Assembly (NCBI RefSeq): GCF_049650445.1
Contig: NZ_JBASAD010000016.1
Location: forward strand, 1 to 64,000
Source of the DNA: Castellaniella sp049650445
GTDB taxonomy: Bacteria > Pseudomonadota > Gammaproteobacteria > Burkholderiales > Burkholderiaceae_B
DNA: 64,000 nt
Direction: 5' to 3'
Position 1 is the first letter of the stretch. Every line of letters starts with the position of its first letter. Position numbers and translations under genes: made by a program. The notes beneath the pieces are model-generated. The model was given only the letters and a program-made list of their open reading frames with translations. It did no database searches and was not told where the DNA came from. Below, one piece after another: positions 24,997 to 33,995 of this stretch.

Positions 24997-26946
24997 ATGA
25001 CCCTCATGGCAGCCCACCGTCTGATCGGCATGCGGCGACGCCTCCTGATCGAATGGCTGATCCTGGTGACCGTGCTGACGCTGCTGTCCACCGCACTGAC
25101 GGTCTGGCAAGACCTGCCGGGCATCCGGGACATCAACCACCGGGCCTATGATCTGAGCATGCAGGCAGTCCGGGCCCCGGCGCCCAGCCCGGACATTGCG
25201 ATCATCGCCATCGACGACGCCAGCATCGAAGCCCTGGGCTACTGGCCCTGGCGCCGCTCGGTTCACGCCGCCCTGCTGGAACGCCTTCACGGCGCGCGAG
25301 CCGTGGGGCTGGACCTGATCCTCTCAGACCCCTATCTCACTCACCCGCGGGACGACCCCCTGCTGGCCCAGGCCATTGCCCAACACGGACGCGTCGTGCT
25401 GCCCGACATCCTGAGCCCGGACGGCCAACAGCGGATCATGCCGATCCCCGCCCTGGCCCAGGCGGCCGCGGCCCTCGGACGCATCGACGCACGGCCCGAT
25501 CCGGACGGCACCCTGCGCGCCATCGAAACACGCCGCACCCCGGCGGGTGGCGGACCACCTCTGGCGCACTTCAGCCTGGCGATCGCCGGCGTCGCAGGAC
25601 AGGAAGCCGCCGTGGCCCGGGCCCAGGCCTTTCCTTCCGACATGGCTGTGCGCGTCCAGTTCACCGATCCGGCCAAGCGCCATGCGCTCTACCCCTACGC
25701 CGCCGTGCTGAGCGGCCAGGTGCCCGAGGCCGAGTTCAAGGACCGCATCGTGCTGGTCGGCGCCTGGGCCTCCGGATTGGGCGATCACCTGGCCACGCCC
25801 CTGGGCGGCATGACGGCAGGCGTCGCGATCCTGGCCGACACCGTGCAGAACCTGCGGGACAACCTGTGGATCCGCATTGCGCCATCCTGGGTCACAGCAC
25901 TGGCCGGGCTGGGGCTGATCCTGCCAGTCTGCCTGGGCCTGGGCACCCTGTCCACGCGCCGGGGACTGGCTGGCGCGCTCGCCGCCAGCATCCTCTTTCT
26001 GATCACGGATGCCCTGCTGCTCCAGCAGACCGGATACTGGCTGCCGCCCGCCGGCACCCTGGCAGCCCTGTTCCTGGCCTATCCCCTGTGGAGCTGGCGC
26101 AGCCAGGAAGCTTCCCTGAGACACATCGACGCCGAACTTGAACAGTTGCACATTCCGCTGCGGCCCGACGCCGACGGGCTCGACACCGACACAGATTCAG
26201 GGCCGGTCGGCCCTGACACGCTGCCCGCACGGGCCATCCGTCTGCACAAGGCGGTATCCCGCCTGAAACAGGCCACCCGGGCGCAAAAGGAAACGCTCAG
26301 TTTTCTGTCGCACGACATGCGGTCTCCTCAAAGCGCCATCCTGGCCATCCTCGAACTGAGGCGCCAGTCACCCGAGCAATGGGCCGAAGAAACCGTCCTG
26401 GCGCATATCGAGCAACAGACGCGCACCACCCTGAATCTGGTGGACCAGTTCGTCCAATTGGGACGCGCCGAATCCGCCCCGCTGGACCGACGCCCCGTCT
26501 ATCTGGACGATCTCATCCAGGAATGCTGCGACCGGCGCTGGCCCCAGGCCGCGCAGCGCGGGATCGAATTGCAGTTCGAAGCCCGACACCCGGAAGCCGA
26601 GGCCAGCCTCGATACGGAACTCATGGGTCGGGCCATCGGCAATCTGCTGGACAATGCCCTGCTGTATGGTCCCGCGAACAGCGTCGTCGCATGCACGCTG
26701 GAATCCGACGCACGCCACTGGCACATCCACGTTCGGAACGCCGGCCCCGGCATCCCCCCCGAACAGCAGGAACACCTGTTCACCCGCTTCCAGCGTCTGC
26801 CTGGCGACGCGAACAAACCGGCCGGCAGCGGCCTGGGGCTGGCCTTCGTGCAGACCGTGGCACAGCGCCACGGCGGCCGGGCGTCCTGCGTCAGCGCCTC
26901 GGGCCAGGGCGCCCGGTTCACGATCAGCCTGCCCGTGGAAAGCTGA
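24997..26946 (+). CDS. CHASE2-domain sensor histidine kinase
   Basis: A 649-residue inner-membrane kinase. One N-terminal helix (LLIEWLILVTVLTLLSTAL) leads into a large periplasmic CHASE2 domain (about 40-285, with DINHRAYDLSMQ and IAIIAIDDASIEALGYWPW). Three further helices follow at about 295-365. The cytoplasmic kinase has H439 (LSFLSHDMRSPQSAIL), N box IGNLLDNALLY, G1 NAGPGIP and G2 SGLGLAFV, all intact. Its likely partner is the REC-winged helix part of the fusion encoded first in the operon, with LysM-FecR as a periplasmic cofactor. Confidence 0.9.
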   Translation: MTLMAAHRLIGMRRRLLIEWLILVTVLTLLSTALTVWQDLPGIRDINHRAYDLSMQAVRAPAPSPDIAIIAIDDASIEALGYWPWRRSVHAALLERLHGARAVGLDLILSDPYLTHPRDDPLLAQAIAQHGRVVLPDILSPDGQQRIMPIPALAQAAAALGRIDARPDPDGTLRAIETRRTPAGGGPPLAHFSLAIAGVAGQEAAVARAQAFPSDMAVRVQFTDPAKRHALYPYAAVLSGQVPEAEFKDRIVLVGAWASGLGDHLATPLGGMTAGVAILADTVQNLRDNLWIRIAPSWVTALAGLGLILPVCLGLGTLSTRRGLAGALAASILFLITDALLLQQTGYWLPPAGTLAALFLAYPLWSWRSQEASLRHIDAELEQLHIPLRPDADGLDTDTDSGPVGPDTLPARAIRLHKAVSRLKQATRAQKETLSFLSHDMRSPQSAILAILELRRQSPEQWAEETVLAHIEQQTRTTLNLVDQFVQLGRAESAPLDRRPVYLDDLIQECCDRRWPQAAQRGIELQFEARHPEAEASLDTELMGRAIGNLLDNALLYGPANSVVACTLESDARHWHIHVRNAGPGIPPEQQEHLFTRFQRLPGDANKPAGSGLGLAFVQTVAQRHGGRASCVSASGQGARFTISLPVES

Positions 26947-26955
26947 AAGAACCGC

Positions 26956-27192
26956 TTAACGGGAGCGCCGCAGCCTTTGCAACGAGGCCCGGTTCAGGTC
27001 TTTTGCCTCTTGCTCGGCATAGTCCCGCTCTCCGGGCTCGTAGGCGCCTTCGTACAGACACTGGCTGCGGTTCCACTGGCAATCGCCGCCTTGAGCCGAC
27101 TGCCTGGCCGGGACTCCGCCCCCAAAGCAGCCGGCCATCAGCACGGCGGCACCCAGCACGACGCCACAGCGGATCACGATACGGCCGGACAT
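26956..27192 (-). CDS. Small lipoprotein (78 aa)
   Basis: A short exported lipoprotein: VVLGAAVLMAGCFGG gives the lipobox (Cys at about 22), then a mature part of 57 residues with a possible Cys pair (DCQWNRSQCLYEG) and a charged helical end (AEQEAKDLNRASLQRLRR). The start has an excellent ribosome site (AAGGAGGAAAC), which distinguishes it from longer overlapping frames. It is convergent with the CHASE2 kinase gene. Function unknown. Confidence 0.75.
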   Translation of the reverse strand: MSGRIVIRCGVVLGAAVLMAGCFGGGVPARQSAQGGDCQWNRSQCLYEGAYEPGERDYAEQEAKDLNRASLQRLRRSR

Positions 27193-27570
27193 GTTTCCTC
27201 CTTCTGCTACTGGAATATGCCTGCCTTCTTATAACAGGTTCCTGCAGGGCGACCGACGCTGCAGCGGCATCATGCGCCGCAATTGTGTCACTGCCTATTT
27301 CCAGCCGAAACTTCAAGCTTAAAAAAATCGGTCTCCACCCCCGTCGGGACGGTTGCAAGGCATCCTGCTGACATATCATGTCACATGCAGTCTGGAGATC
27401 CACCGAATCCCCGATGGACCGGACCATGCATCAAGGCCTCAGCCGAGGTTTCACGCGCATCCGCGTCAGTGTGAACGCCGATGGTTGCAACAGCGTCCAG
27501 CCGACTCTATGCCACAGGCATAAAAAGAACAGGCCGAGTTCCGCAGTTTCAACTTTCCAGGAGACACACC
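27193..27570. other. Intergenic region with a palindrome upstream of the oxidase-like gene
   Basis: No gene is seen. TATGCC-ACA-GGCATA at 27508-27522 is a perfect 6-bp inverted repeat about 50 bases before the start of the next gene. TTGCAA at about 27485, 17 bases before it, could be the -35 of a promoter whose -10 overlaps the palindrome. This would suit a repressor site, but no regulator can be named. Confidence 0.35.
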
Positions 27571-27984
27571 ATGCAGACCGCCACCACCACAGAACCCGCC
27601 TTTTCCACCGCCGGCGTCATCTGGCTCAAGCTCGCGATCCTGTATCTATTGATCGGCATCGCCATCGGTATCGGCATGGGCGCCACAGAAAACTTCACCC
27701 TGCGCCCAGTGCATACCCACCTCAACCTGCTGGGCTGGGCGACCATGGCGCTGGCCGGGATCATCTACTGCATCTTCCCCAAGGCAGGACGCAGCCGCCT
27801 AGCCCGACTCCACTTCTGGCTCCAGAACCTCGCTCTGCCGGTCATGCTCGTCAGCCTCGCCCTGCTGACGCTCGGCCATCCTGGCGTGATTCCGCTCCTG
27901 GGCATCGCGGAAATCGCCACTGCTCTGGGCATCGTCACGTTTGCGGTCAACATCTTCCTGAACGTGGGGGGGAGTCGCCACTGA
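27571..27984 (+). CDS. Small heme-copper oxidase subunit I-like membrane protein (4 TM)
   Basis: A 137-residue protein with four membrane helices and the pattern of a fragment of cytochrome oxidase/NO reductase subunit I: VHTHLNLLGWATMALAGIIY holds two His in the position of heme ligands, and HFWLQNLALPVML gives a further His. It is far too short (subunit I is about 450-500) but has a clean start (GGAG, good spacing) and stop, and I recall stand-alone proteins like it in Burkholderiales. A link to nitric oxide or oxygen metabolism is inferred only from the motif and from the denitrification genes elsewhere in the window. Confidence 0.7.
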   Translation: MQTATTTEPAFSTAGVIWLKLAILYLLIGIAIGIGMGATENFTLRPVHTHLNLLGWATMALAGIIYCIFPKAGRSRLARLHFWLQNLALPVMLVSLALLTLGHPGVIPLLGIAEIATALGIVTFAVNIFLNVGGSRH

Positions 27985-28054
27985 GTGCAGTCTACGTTTT
28001 TGCACAGCCCAAAAAAAAGGTGTATAGTTTCGTTCTTCGCAAAATAATTGCGAC

Positions 28055-28130
28055 GGGCTGTTAGCTCAGTTGGTAGAGCAGCGGACTCTTAATCCGTCGG
28101 TCGAGTGTTCGAGTCACTCACAGCCCACCA
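28055..28130 (+). tRNA. tRNA-Lys (CTT)
   Basis: A 76-base cloverleaf: acceptor GGGCTGT / ACAGCCC with CCA encoded, D arm with AGCTCAGTTGGTAGAGC, anticodon loop CTCTTAA giving anticodon CTT, and T loop GTTCGAGTC. It decodes AAG. Confidence 0.95.
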
Positions 28131-28141
28131 GAATAGTCGGT

Positions 28142-28171
28142 AAAAGGCCAGTTCTTCGGAACTGGCCTTTT
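28142..28171 (+). terminator. Terminator of tRNA-Lys
   Basis: GGCCAGTTC and GAACTGGCC pair around a TTCG tetraloop, flanked by A and T runs, 11 bases after the tRNA. Strong and possibly bidirectional. Confidence 0.85.
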
Positions 28172-28347
28172 ACTTTTTGTGCCTGACTTTCATACAGACA
28201 TCGCAGGGTTCGCGCCTGCGAAATGCAGGATGGAAACGCAACGAAACTGTCCGTCTCGATGATCACCCCCTGACAAGAACGGAATCAATCAGCCACAAGC
28301 GTCCATGCTAGGCTTTGGAATATAAGGGTATTCCATAGGCCATTTTG

Positions 28348-29478
28348 ATGCGCGACAAGGAAATCATCAAAAGTGTGCAGTATCTCCGGGGTGTGGCGGC
28401 CCTCATGGTGGTCTGCTTTCACTTCAGATATTATCTGAACGACAACTACGCTCAGAAAGACCTGGGCGACGCGCTGTTTGGCAGCGGCGCATTCGGCGTC
28501 GACCTGTTTTTCATCATCAGCGGATTCATCATCTGCTATTCGACCCGCAAGCCCGACAGCCCGCATCCTGTCGCGGCGTACACCCTGAAGCGGTTTTTCC
28601 GGATCTATCCCCTGCTGATCTTCAGCCTGCTGACGTTTTTCCTGCTGTTCGGCGCCGATGGATATTCGGTGCTGAAATCCCTCATCCCGCTGCAGGCGGA
28701 TTATTCAGACCAGGGCCCATTCTTCGGCTACAACCTGCTCAGCCCGGCGTGGACGCTGACGTACGAGATTTCTTTTTATCTGTTATTTCTGGCCGGCCTG
28801 GCAATTTCACAAAAGCATCGCAGACTCATCGCTGCCGGCCTCATCGTCTCGATTTTTCTATTGTTGCAATGGGCACTGAATCACGAAGTCCGGCTCTCGG
28901 CCTATACGGAGTATGACTATCCGTACGGCGGACCCATACGGCCGGTACTGGCGATTTTGTCTTCGCCCATGATTCTGGAATTCGTCTGCGGGATCGCGCT
29001 GTATTCCATGTTCATGGCGACACCCGACCTGCCCGAAAAAACCAGGGTATTCCTGAAACCGCTGTTGCTCGGCACGGCAGCGGTTTCCACCCTGATTTAT
29101 TTTTCAGGCGATTTTTATGGCCACGGACTGACACAGTGGGGCGCGCCTTCGGTTGCCTTGATTCTGTCACTGCTGCTCTACGAGCGTTTGAACGGCTTGC
29201 CCGACATCCGCTGGCTTTCTTTCCTGGGGGATATTTCCTACGCCCTGTACCTGACGCACATCATCGTTCTCCAGGCGATCAGGACGTACGGCGTGCGCTT
29301 CGGGCTGGAGGGTGCGCCCGCCTTTGCCTTCGCCGTTTCCCTGTCCCTCGTGGCGGCCACGCTCGTGCATTACCTGGTGGAGGTCCGTGCGATCGACGCC
29401 TGCCGCGCCCTGCTGAAGCACGTGGGCGAGGCGCCGCGCCACGCACCTCGCCTGATCCTGGACTATCAGAAACCCTGA
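28348..29478 (+). CDS. Acyltransferase 3 family membrane protein (OafA-like)
   Basis: A 376-residue inner-membrane acyltransferase with about ten helices. The family N-terminal motif is clear: SVQYLRGVAALMVVCFHFRY (catalytic-type His in VCFHF), then GAFGVDLFFIISGFIICY and KRFFRIYPLLI. It transfers acetyl or other acyl groups to sugars of O-antigen, capsule or similar exported glycans. The ATG at 28348 is preferred over an adjacent TTG. It stands alone, downstream of the tRNA-Lys, with purB convergent. Local GC is a little lower than the neighbours, as is common for surface-modification genes. Confidence 0.85.
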   Translation: MRDKEIIKSVQYLRGVAALMVVCFHFRYYLNDNYAQKDLGDALFGSGAFGVDLFFIISGFIICYSTRKPDSPHPVAAYTLKRFFRIYPLLIFSLLTFFLLFGADGYSVLKSLIPLQADYSDQGPFFGYNLLSPAWTLTYEISFYLLFLAGLAISQKHRRLIAAGLIVSIFLLLQWALNHEVRLSAYTEYDYPYGGPIRPVLAILSSPMILEFVCGIALYSMFMATPDLPEKTRVFLKPLLLGTAAVSTLIYFSGDFYGHGLTQWGAPSVALILSLLLYERLNGLPDIRWLSFLGDISYALYLTHIIVLQAIRTYGVRFGLEGAPAFAFAVSLSLVAATLVHYLVEVRAIDACRALLKHVGEAPRHAPRLILDYQKP

Positions 29479-29482
29479 GGGC

Positions 29483-30859
29483 CTAGATCGCCGCTGCCAG
29501 CTTGGCCGCCAGACCCACGTAGCTGCGCGGCGTCATGGCCAACAGCCGCGCTTTGGGGTCGGCGGGCAGGTCCAGGCCGGCAATGAATTCCCGCAGGGCC
29601 TGCTCGGTGATGCCCTTGCCGCGCGTCAACGCCTTGAGTTGCTCGTAGGGCTGCGGCAGACCGTAGCGGCGCATCACCGTCTGCACGGGCTCGGCCAGGA
29701 TTTCCCAGCAGGCGTCGATGTCGGCGTCGATGGCGGCGGCGTTCAATTCCAGCTTGCCCAGGCCGCGCAGACAGGCGTCGTAGGCCACCAGGCTGTAGCC
29801 CAGCGCCACGCCCAGGTTGCGCAGCACGGTGGAGTCCGTCAGGTCGCGCTGCCAGCGCGAGACCGGCAGTTTTTCCGACAGATGGCGCAGCATCGCGTTG
29901 GCCAGGCCCAGATTGCCTTCGGAGTTCTCGAAGTCGATCGGATTGACCTTGTGCGGCATGGTGGACGAACCGACCTCGCCGTCCTTCAGGCGCTGCTTGA
30001 AATACCCCAGGGCGATGTAGCCCCAGACGTCGCGGTTCAGGTCCAGCAGGATGGTGTTGGCACGCGCGATCGCGTCGAACAGAGCGGCCATCCAGTCGTG
30101 CGGTTCGATCTGGATCGAATAGGGATTCTGGGTCAGCCCCAGGCTGCCCAGCACGCCGCCCGAGAATGCCGGCCAGTCGATTTCCGGATAGGCCGACAGG
30201 TGGGCGTTGTAGTTGCCGGTGGCGCCGTTCATCTTGGCCAGCGGCTGCACGGCGCGGATCGCGTCCAGGGCGCGGTCCAGGCGGGCTACCACGTTGGCGA
30301 ATTCCTTGCCCATGGTGCTGGGCGTGGCCGGCTGACCATGCGTGCGCGACAGCAGCGGCTGATCGGCGTGCTGGTGCGCCAGTTCGCGCAAACGGGCGAC
30401 GACGGATTCCAGCCCCGGCAGCACGGCCTGCGACCGCGCGCGGCCAAGCATCAGCGCGTGCGAGGTGTTGTTGATGTCTTCGGACGTGCAGGCGAAGTGG
30501 ATGAATTCTGCGGCACGGGACAGTTCGGCGTCATCGGTCACCTGTTCCTTGAGCCAGTATTCGACCGCCTTCACGTCATGGTTGGTGGTGCGCTCGATGG
30601 CCTTGATGCGGGCCGCGTCAGCTTCGGAAAAGTCCTGGACCAGCGCCTGCAGCCGTGCGCGCGCCGCCGCTGAGAAGGCGGGCAGTTCGGGCAGTCCGGC
30701 GTCGGACAGTCCGATCAGCCAGGCGATCTCGACCTCGACCCGATGCGCCATGAAACCGGCTTCGGACAGAAAGGGCCGCAGGGCATCGGCCTTGGCTGCG
30801 TAGCGCCCATCCAGGGGCGACAGCGCGTTCAACGCGCTGAGGGAAGTATCAATATGCAT
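29483..30859 (-). CDS. purB: Adenylosuccinate lyase
   Basis: A 458-residue enzyme of purine synthesis, cleaving fumarate from SAICAR and from adenylosuccinate. The fumarase/aspartase signature SSTMPHKVNPIDFEN is intact at about residues 295-309, and TERTTNHDVKAVEYWL-type and SRTHGQPATPSTMGKE motifs carry the catalytic His and Ser region. Length matches the E. coli-type PurB (456). The N terminus SALNALSPLDGRY is characteristic. Single gene by position. Confidence 0.95.
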   Translation of the reverse strand: MHIDTSLSALNALSPLDGRYAAKADALRPFLSEAGFMAHRVEVEIAWLIGLSDAGLPELPAFSAAARARLQALVQDFSEADAARIKAIERTTNHDVKAVEYWLKEQVTDDAELSRAAEFIHFACTSEDINNTSHALMLGRARSQAVLPGLESVVARLRELAHQHADQPLLSRTHGQPATPSTMGKEFANVVARLDRALDAIRAVQPLAKMNGATGNYNAHLSAYPEIDWPAFSGGVLGSLGLTQNPYSIQIEPHDWMAALFDAIARANTILLDLNRDVWGYIALGYFKQRLKDGEVGSSTMPHKVNPIDFENSEGNLGLANAMLRHLSEKLPVSRWQRDLTDSTVLRNLGVALGYSLVAYDACLRGLGKLELNAAAIDADIDACWEILAEPVQTVMRRYGLPQPYEQLKALTRGKGITEQALREFIAGLDLPADPKARLLAMTPRSYVGLAAKLAAAI

Positions 30860-31019
30860 GGCGGAATTCTAGCATCCGCCCGCACCCGCCTCCGGGTTGG
30901 GCGGATATACCACACCCCACCGGCGGAGTTTCATCAAAAAGAGTCAAAACACCGCCCACAGCCCGGGATCCGGGACCGTCCTGCTATACTTTTTGAGCCT
31001 TAGACTCTCCTGATTTCCC

Positions 31020-31634
31020 ATGAAATTGATCGGTTCCCTGACCAGTCCCTACGTCCGCAAGGTCCGTATCGTGCTGGCCGAGAAAAAGCTCGACTACGAG
31101 CTGGTCCTCGACGACCCCTGGGGGCCCGCGACTCAGGTCACGGCGCACAACCCCCTGGGCAAGGTGCCCTGTCTGATCATGGACGAGAACGGCTCACTGT
31201 TCGACTCGCGCGTCATCGTGGAATACCTGGACACGCTCTCGCCGGTCGGCCGCCTGATCCCGCCGCCGGGGCGCGAGCGCGTGGAAGTCAAACGCTGGGA
31301 AGCCATCGCCGACGGCATCATGGACGCCGCTGCGGCCGCCTTCATAGAAACCCACCGCCGCCCCGAAGCCCAGCGCAACGCCGACTGGGTCGACCGTCAA
31401 CTGCAAAAGATCCGCGCCAGCCTGGACTATATGGATCTCTTGCTGGGCGAACAGCCCTACTGCGTGGGTGTCAATCTGTGCCTGGCCGACATCGCCGTGG
31501 GCACGGCCCTGGGCTATCTGGACCTGCGCTTTCCGGATATAGACTGGCGCGCGGATCACGCCCACCTGGCCCGCCTGGCCGAAAAGCTCGGCGCCCGGCC
31601 CTCTTTCGCCACGACGAAGCCGCCCACCGCGTAA
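31020..31634 (+). CDS. Glutathione S-transferase family protein
   Basis: A 204-residue cytoplasmic GST. The thioredoxin-like N-terminal domain starts MKLIGSLTSPYVRKVRIVLAEK (Ser/Thr region contacting the glutathione thiol), with cis-Pro in LGKVPCLI and the gamma-Glu contact in SLFDSRVIVEYLD. The helical C-terminal domain includes SLDYMDLLLGEQPYCVGVNLCLADIAVG. It resembles E. coli YibF. Divergent from purB and convergent with mnmA. Substrate unknown. Confidence 0.88.
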   Translation: MKLIGSLTSPYVRKVRIVLAEKKLDYELVLDDPWGPATQVTAHNPLGKVPCLIMDENGSLFDSRVIVEYLDTLSPVGRLIPPPGRERVEVKRWEAIADGIMDAAAAAFIETHRRPEAQRNADWVDRQLQKIRASLDYMDLLLGEQPYCVGVNLCLADIAVGTALGYLDLRFPDIDWRADHAHLARLAEKLGARPSFATTKPPTA

Positions 31635-31643
31635 ACGGCGGCG

Positions 31644-32765
31644 TCAGACGATAATCCCGCCTCCCAGGCAGACGTCGCCGTCGTACAGCACGGCCGACTG
31701 GCCAGGGGTGACGGCCCATTGGGCCTCGGCAAAGCGCAGCGCAAAGTCCGCGCCCTCTCCCGCTTCCAGAACGCAGGCGGCATCGGCCTGCCGGTAGCGG
31801 GTCTTGGCAGCGTAAGCGCCGGGGGCCGGGGGCTCACCCGCCACCCAACTGGCATCCTGGGCTTGCAAGCGTTCGCTCAACAGCCACGGATGGTCATGCC
31901 CCTGGACGACGTACAGGGTATTGTTCTCCAGGTCTTTGCGGGCCGCGTACCAGGCGTCGGCCGTGCCATCGTCCCGCTGCGCACCGCGCACGCCACCGAT
32001 GCCCAGGCCCTTGCGCTGACCCAGGGTATGAAAGGCCAGGCCCTGATGACGGCCGATTTCCCGGCCCTCCGGGGTCAGCATCGGCCCTGACTTGGTGGGC
32101 AGGTAACGATTCAGGAATTCCCGGAACGGCCGCTCGCCAATGAAGCAGATGCCGGTGGAGTCTTTCTTGGCCGCATTGGGCAGGCCGATCTCGCGCGCGA
32201 TACGGCGCACCTCGGTCTTGGGCAATTCGCCCAGCGGAAACAGGGTGCGCGAGAGCTGATCCTGGTTCAGCCGGTGCAGGAAATAGCTTTGGTCCTTGGA
32301 ACCGTCCAGAGCCTTCAGCAACTGGCTGCGCGGCCCGGCGGGCGTGCCGACGCGGCGCACCCGGGCGTAGTGGCCGGTGGCGATATAGTCGGCGCCCAGC
32401 CCCATGGCGTGATCCAGAAAGGCCTTGAACTTGATTTCCGCGTTGCACAGCACGTCCGGATTGGGCGTGCGGCCAGCGGAATATTCGCGCAGGAATTCCG
32501 CAAACACGCGATCCTTGTACTCGGCGGCGAAATTGACGGCCTCGATGTCCACGCCCACCACGTCGGCGACGCTGGCGGCGTCCAGCCAGTCCTGGCGCGA
32601 CGAACAGTATTCGCTGTCGTCGTCGTCCTCCCAGTTCTTCATGAACAGGCCGACCACCTCGTAGCCTTGCTGTTTGAGCAGCCAGGCCGACACCGAGGAA
32701 TCGACCCCGCCCGACATGCCGATGACGACCCGGGCACCACGTGCGGGTTGCCCGGAATCAGCCAT
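31644..32765 (-). CDS. mnmA: tRNA-specific 2-thiouridylase
   Basis: A 373-residue enzyme that places sulfur on U34 of tRNA-Lys, Glu and Gln using ATP and a relayed persulfide. PP-loop GMSGGVDSSVSAWLL at the N terminus, the first catalytic Cys in PDVLCNAEIKF and the second in STGICFIGERPF, and IATGHYAR; the C-terminal beta domain is complete. Its start overlaps the 3' end of glcF by eight bases, so it is transcribed at the end of the glycolate oxidase operon or from a promoter inside it. Confidence 0.95.
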   Translation of the reverse strand: MADSGQPARGARVVIGMSGGVDSSVSAWLLKQQGYEVVGLFMKNWEDDDDSEYCSSRQDWLDAASVADVVGVDIEAVNFAAEYKDRVFAEFLREYSAGRTPNPDVLCNAEIKFKAFLDHAMGLGADYIATGHYARVRRVGTPAGPRSQLLKALDGSKDQSYFLHRLNQDQLSRTLFPLGELPKTEVRRIAREIGLPNAAKKDSTGICFIGERPFREFLNRYLPTKSGPMLTPEGREIGRHQGLAFHTLGQRKGLGIGGVRGAQRDDGTADAWYAARKDLENNTLYVVQGHDHPWLLSERLQAQDASWVAGEPPAPGAYAAKTRYRQADAACVLEAGEGADFALRFAEAQWAVTPGQSAVLYDGDVCLGGGIIV

Positions 32766-33987
32766 GCAAGGCCTCGTCTACGGTTTCGATCCAGTGACGC
32801 ACCGGCGTGTCGGTGCCGCCCTGGAGATGACAGATACAGCCGATGTTCGACGACACGATGGTCTCGGGCAGCGTCGCCTCGATCGCCTGCAGCTTGCGCG
32901 CGCGCAGGGATTTCGACAACGCCGGCTGGGTGATCGAATAGGTGCCCGCCGACCCGCAGCACAGGTGCGACTCGCCGAAGGACTGCAGATCGAAGCCCAG
33001 GTCCGCCAGCAGCCGCTCGGTGACGGTGCGCAGGCCCTGCCAATGCTGCAGCGTGCAAGGCGGATGAAAGGCGCTGCGTCCAGGTTCGCGGCGCATCTTC
33101 GACCGGAGTTCGGCCGCCAGGGGCGCCAGAAATTCCGCCACGTCCTTGACGTAAGGCATCAGGCGCGCAGCGCGTTCGGCATAGGCCGGATCGTGCTTCA
33201 GGTGATGGGCATAGTCCTTGATCATGCCGCCACAGCCCGAGGCGTTGATGACCACGGCCTCGACCGCGCCGGATTCCAGCATCGGCAACCAGGCGTCGAT
33301 ATTGGCACGCATCTGGTCGCGGCCGGCCTCCTGGGCGTCCAGGTGGAAATTGATGGCGCCGCAACAGCCCGATCCGGCGGCGATACGCGTGCCCACCCCC
33401 ACTGCATCCAGCACGCGCAGCGTGGCGGCGTCGATGGACGGCATCATGGCAGGCTGCACACAGTTGGCCAGCATCAGTACCTGCCGCGCATGGCGGCCCG
33501 GTTCAGCCGGCAGCGCCCCGGCCGGGCGGGCGTCTGCGATCTTGGCGCGCAGCACGGCAGGCAGAAAGGGCCGCGCCCAGCGCCCCATGCGGTACAGAGG
33601 ACCGAACCAGGGCGAGCCCATCAGATGGCGCAGCCCCCCGCGCAGCAGGCGTTCGCGCAAGGGGCGGCGCACGCGTTCGCTGACGATCTGGCGGCCGATG
33701 TCCACCAGGGCGCCGTACTGGACGCCCGACGGACAGGTGGTTTCGCAATTGCGGCAGGTCAGGCAGCGGTCCAGGTGTTGCTGAGTGACGAAGGTCGGCT
33801 CGGCGCCTTCCAGGACCTGCTTGATCTGGTAGATGCGCCCACGCGGACTGTCGAGTTCGTCGCCCAGAATCTGATAGGTCGGACAGGTCGCCAGGCAAAA
33901 CCCGCAATGCACACAGCGGCGCAGGATTTCATCGGCATCCTGGCCAAAATCGGTATCGCGCGCCCAATCCGCGAGTTGTGTCTGCAT
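32758..33987 (-). CDS. glcF: Glycolate oxidase iron-sulfur subunit
   Basis: A 409-residue subunit carrying electrons from GlcD/E to the respiratory chain. Two ferredoxin-type CxxCxxCxxxCP motifs are visible (CVHCGFCLATCP and CLTCRNCETTCP), followed by two CCG domains (GSGCCGAINFH, SHLCCGSAGTY) with cysteine-rich partners (INASGCGG, SNIGCICH). The ATG at 33987 gives the family length; a longer in-frame extension lies inside glcE. It follows glcE by eight bases. Confidence 0.93.
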   Translation of the reverse strand: MQTQLADWARDTDFGQDADEILRRCVHCGFCLATCPTYQILGDELDSPRGRIYQIKQVLEGAEPTFVTQQHLDRCLTCRNCETTCPSGVQYGALVDIGRQIVSERVRRPLRERLLRGGLRHLMGSPWFGPLYRMGRWARPFLPAVLRAKIADARPAGALPAEPGRHARQVLMLANCVQPAMMPSIDAATLRVLDAVGVGTRIAAGSGCCGAINFHLDAQEAGRDQMRANIDAWLPMLESGAVEAVVINASGCGGMIKDYAHHLKHDPAYAERAARLMPYVKDVAEFLAPLAAELRSKMRREPGRSAFHPPCTLQHWQGLRTVTERLLADLGFDLQSFGESHLCCGSAGTYSITQPALSKSLRARKLQAIEATLPETIVSSNIGCICHLQGGTDTPVRHWIETVDEALHG

Positions 33988-33995
33988 GGTGGTCC

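Noticed and set aside
26924..27427. A 167-residue minus-strand frame over the small lipoprotein
   Set aside because: It lies in a different frame from the lipoprotein, which has a near-perfect ribosome site, signal peptide and lipobox; the longer frame has none of these.
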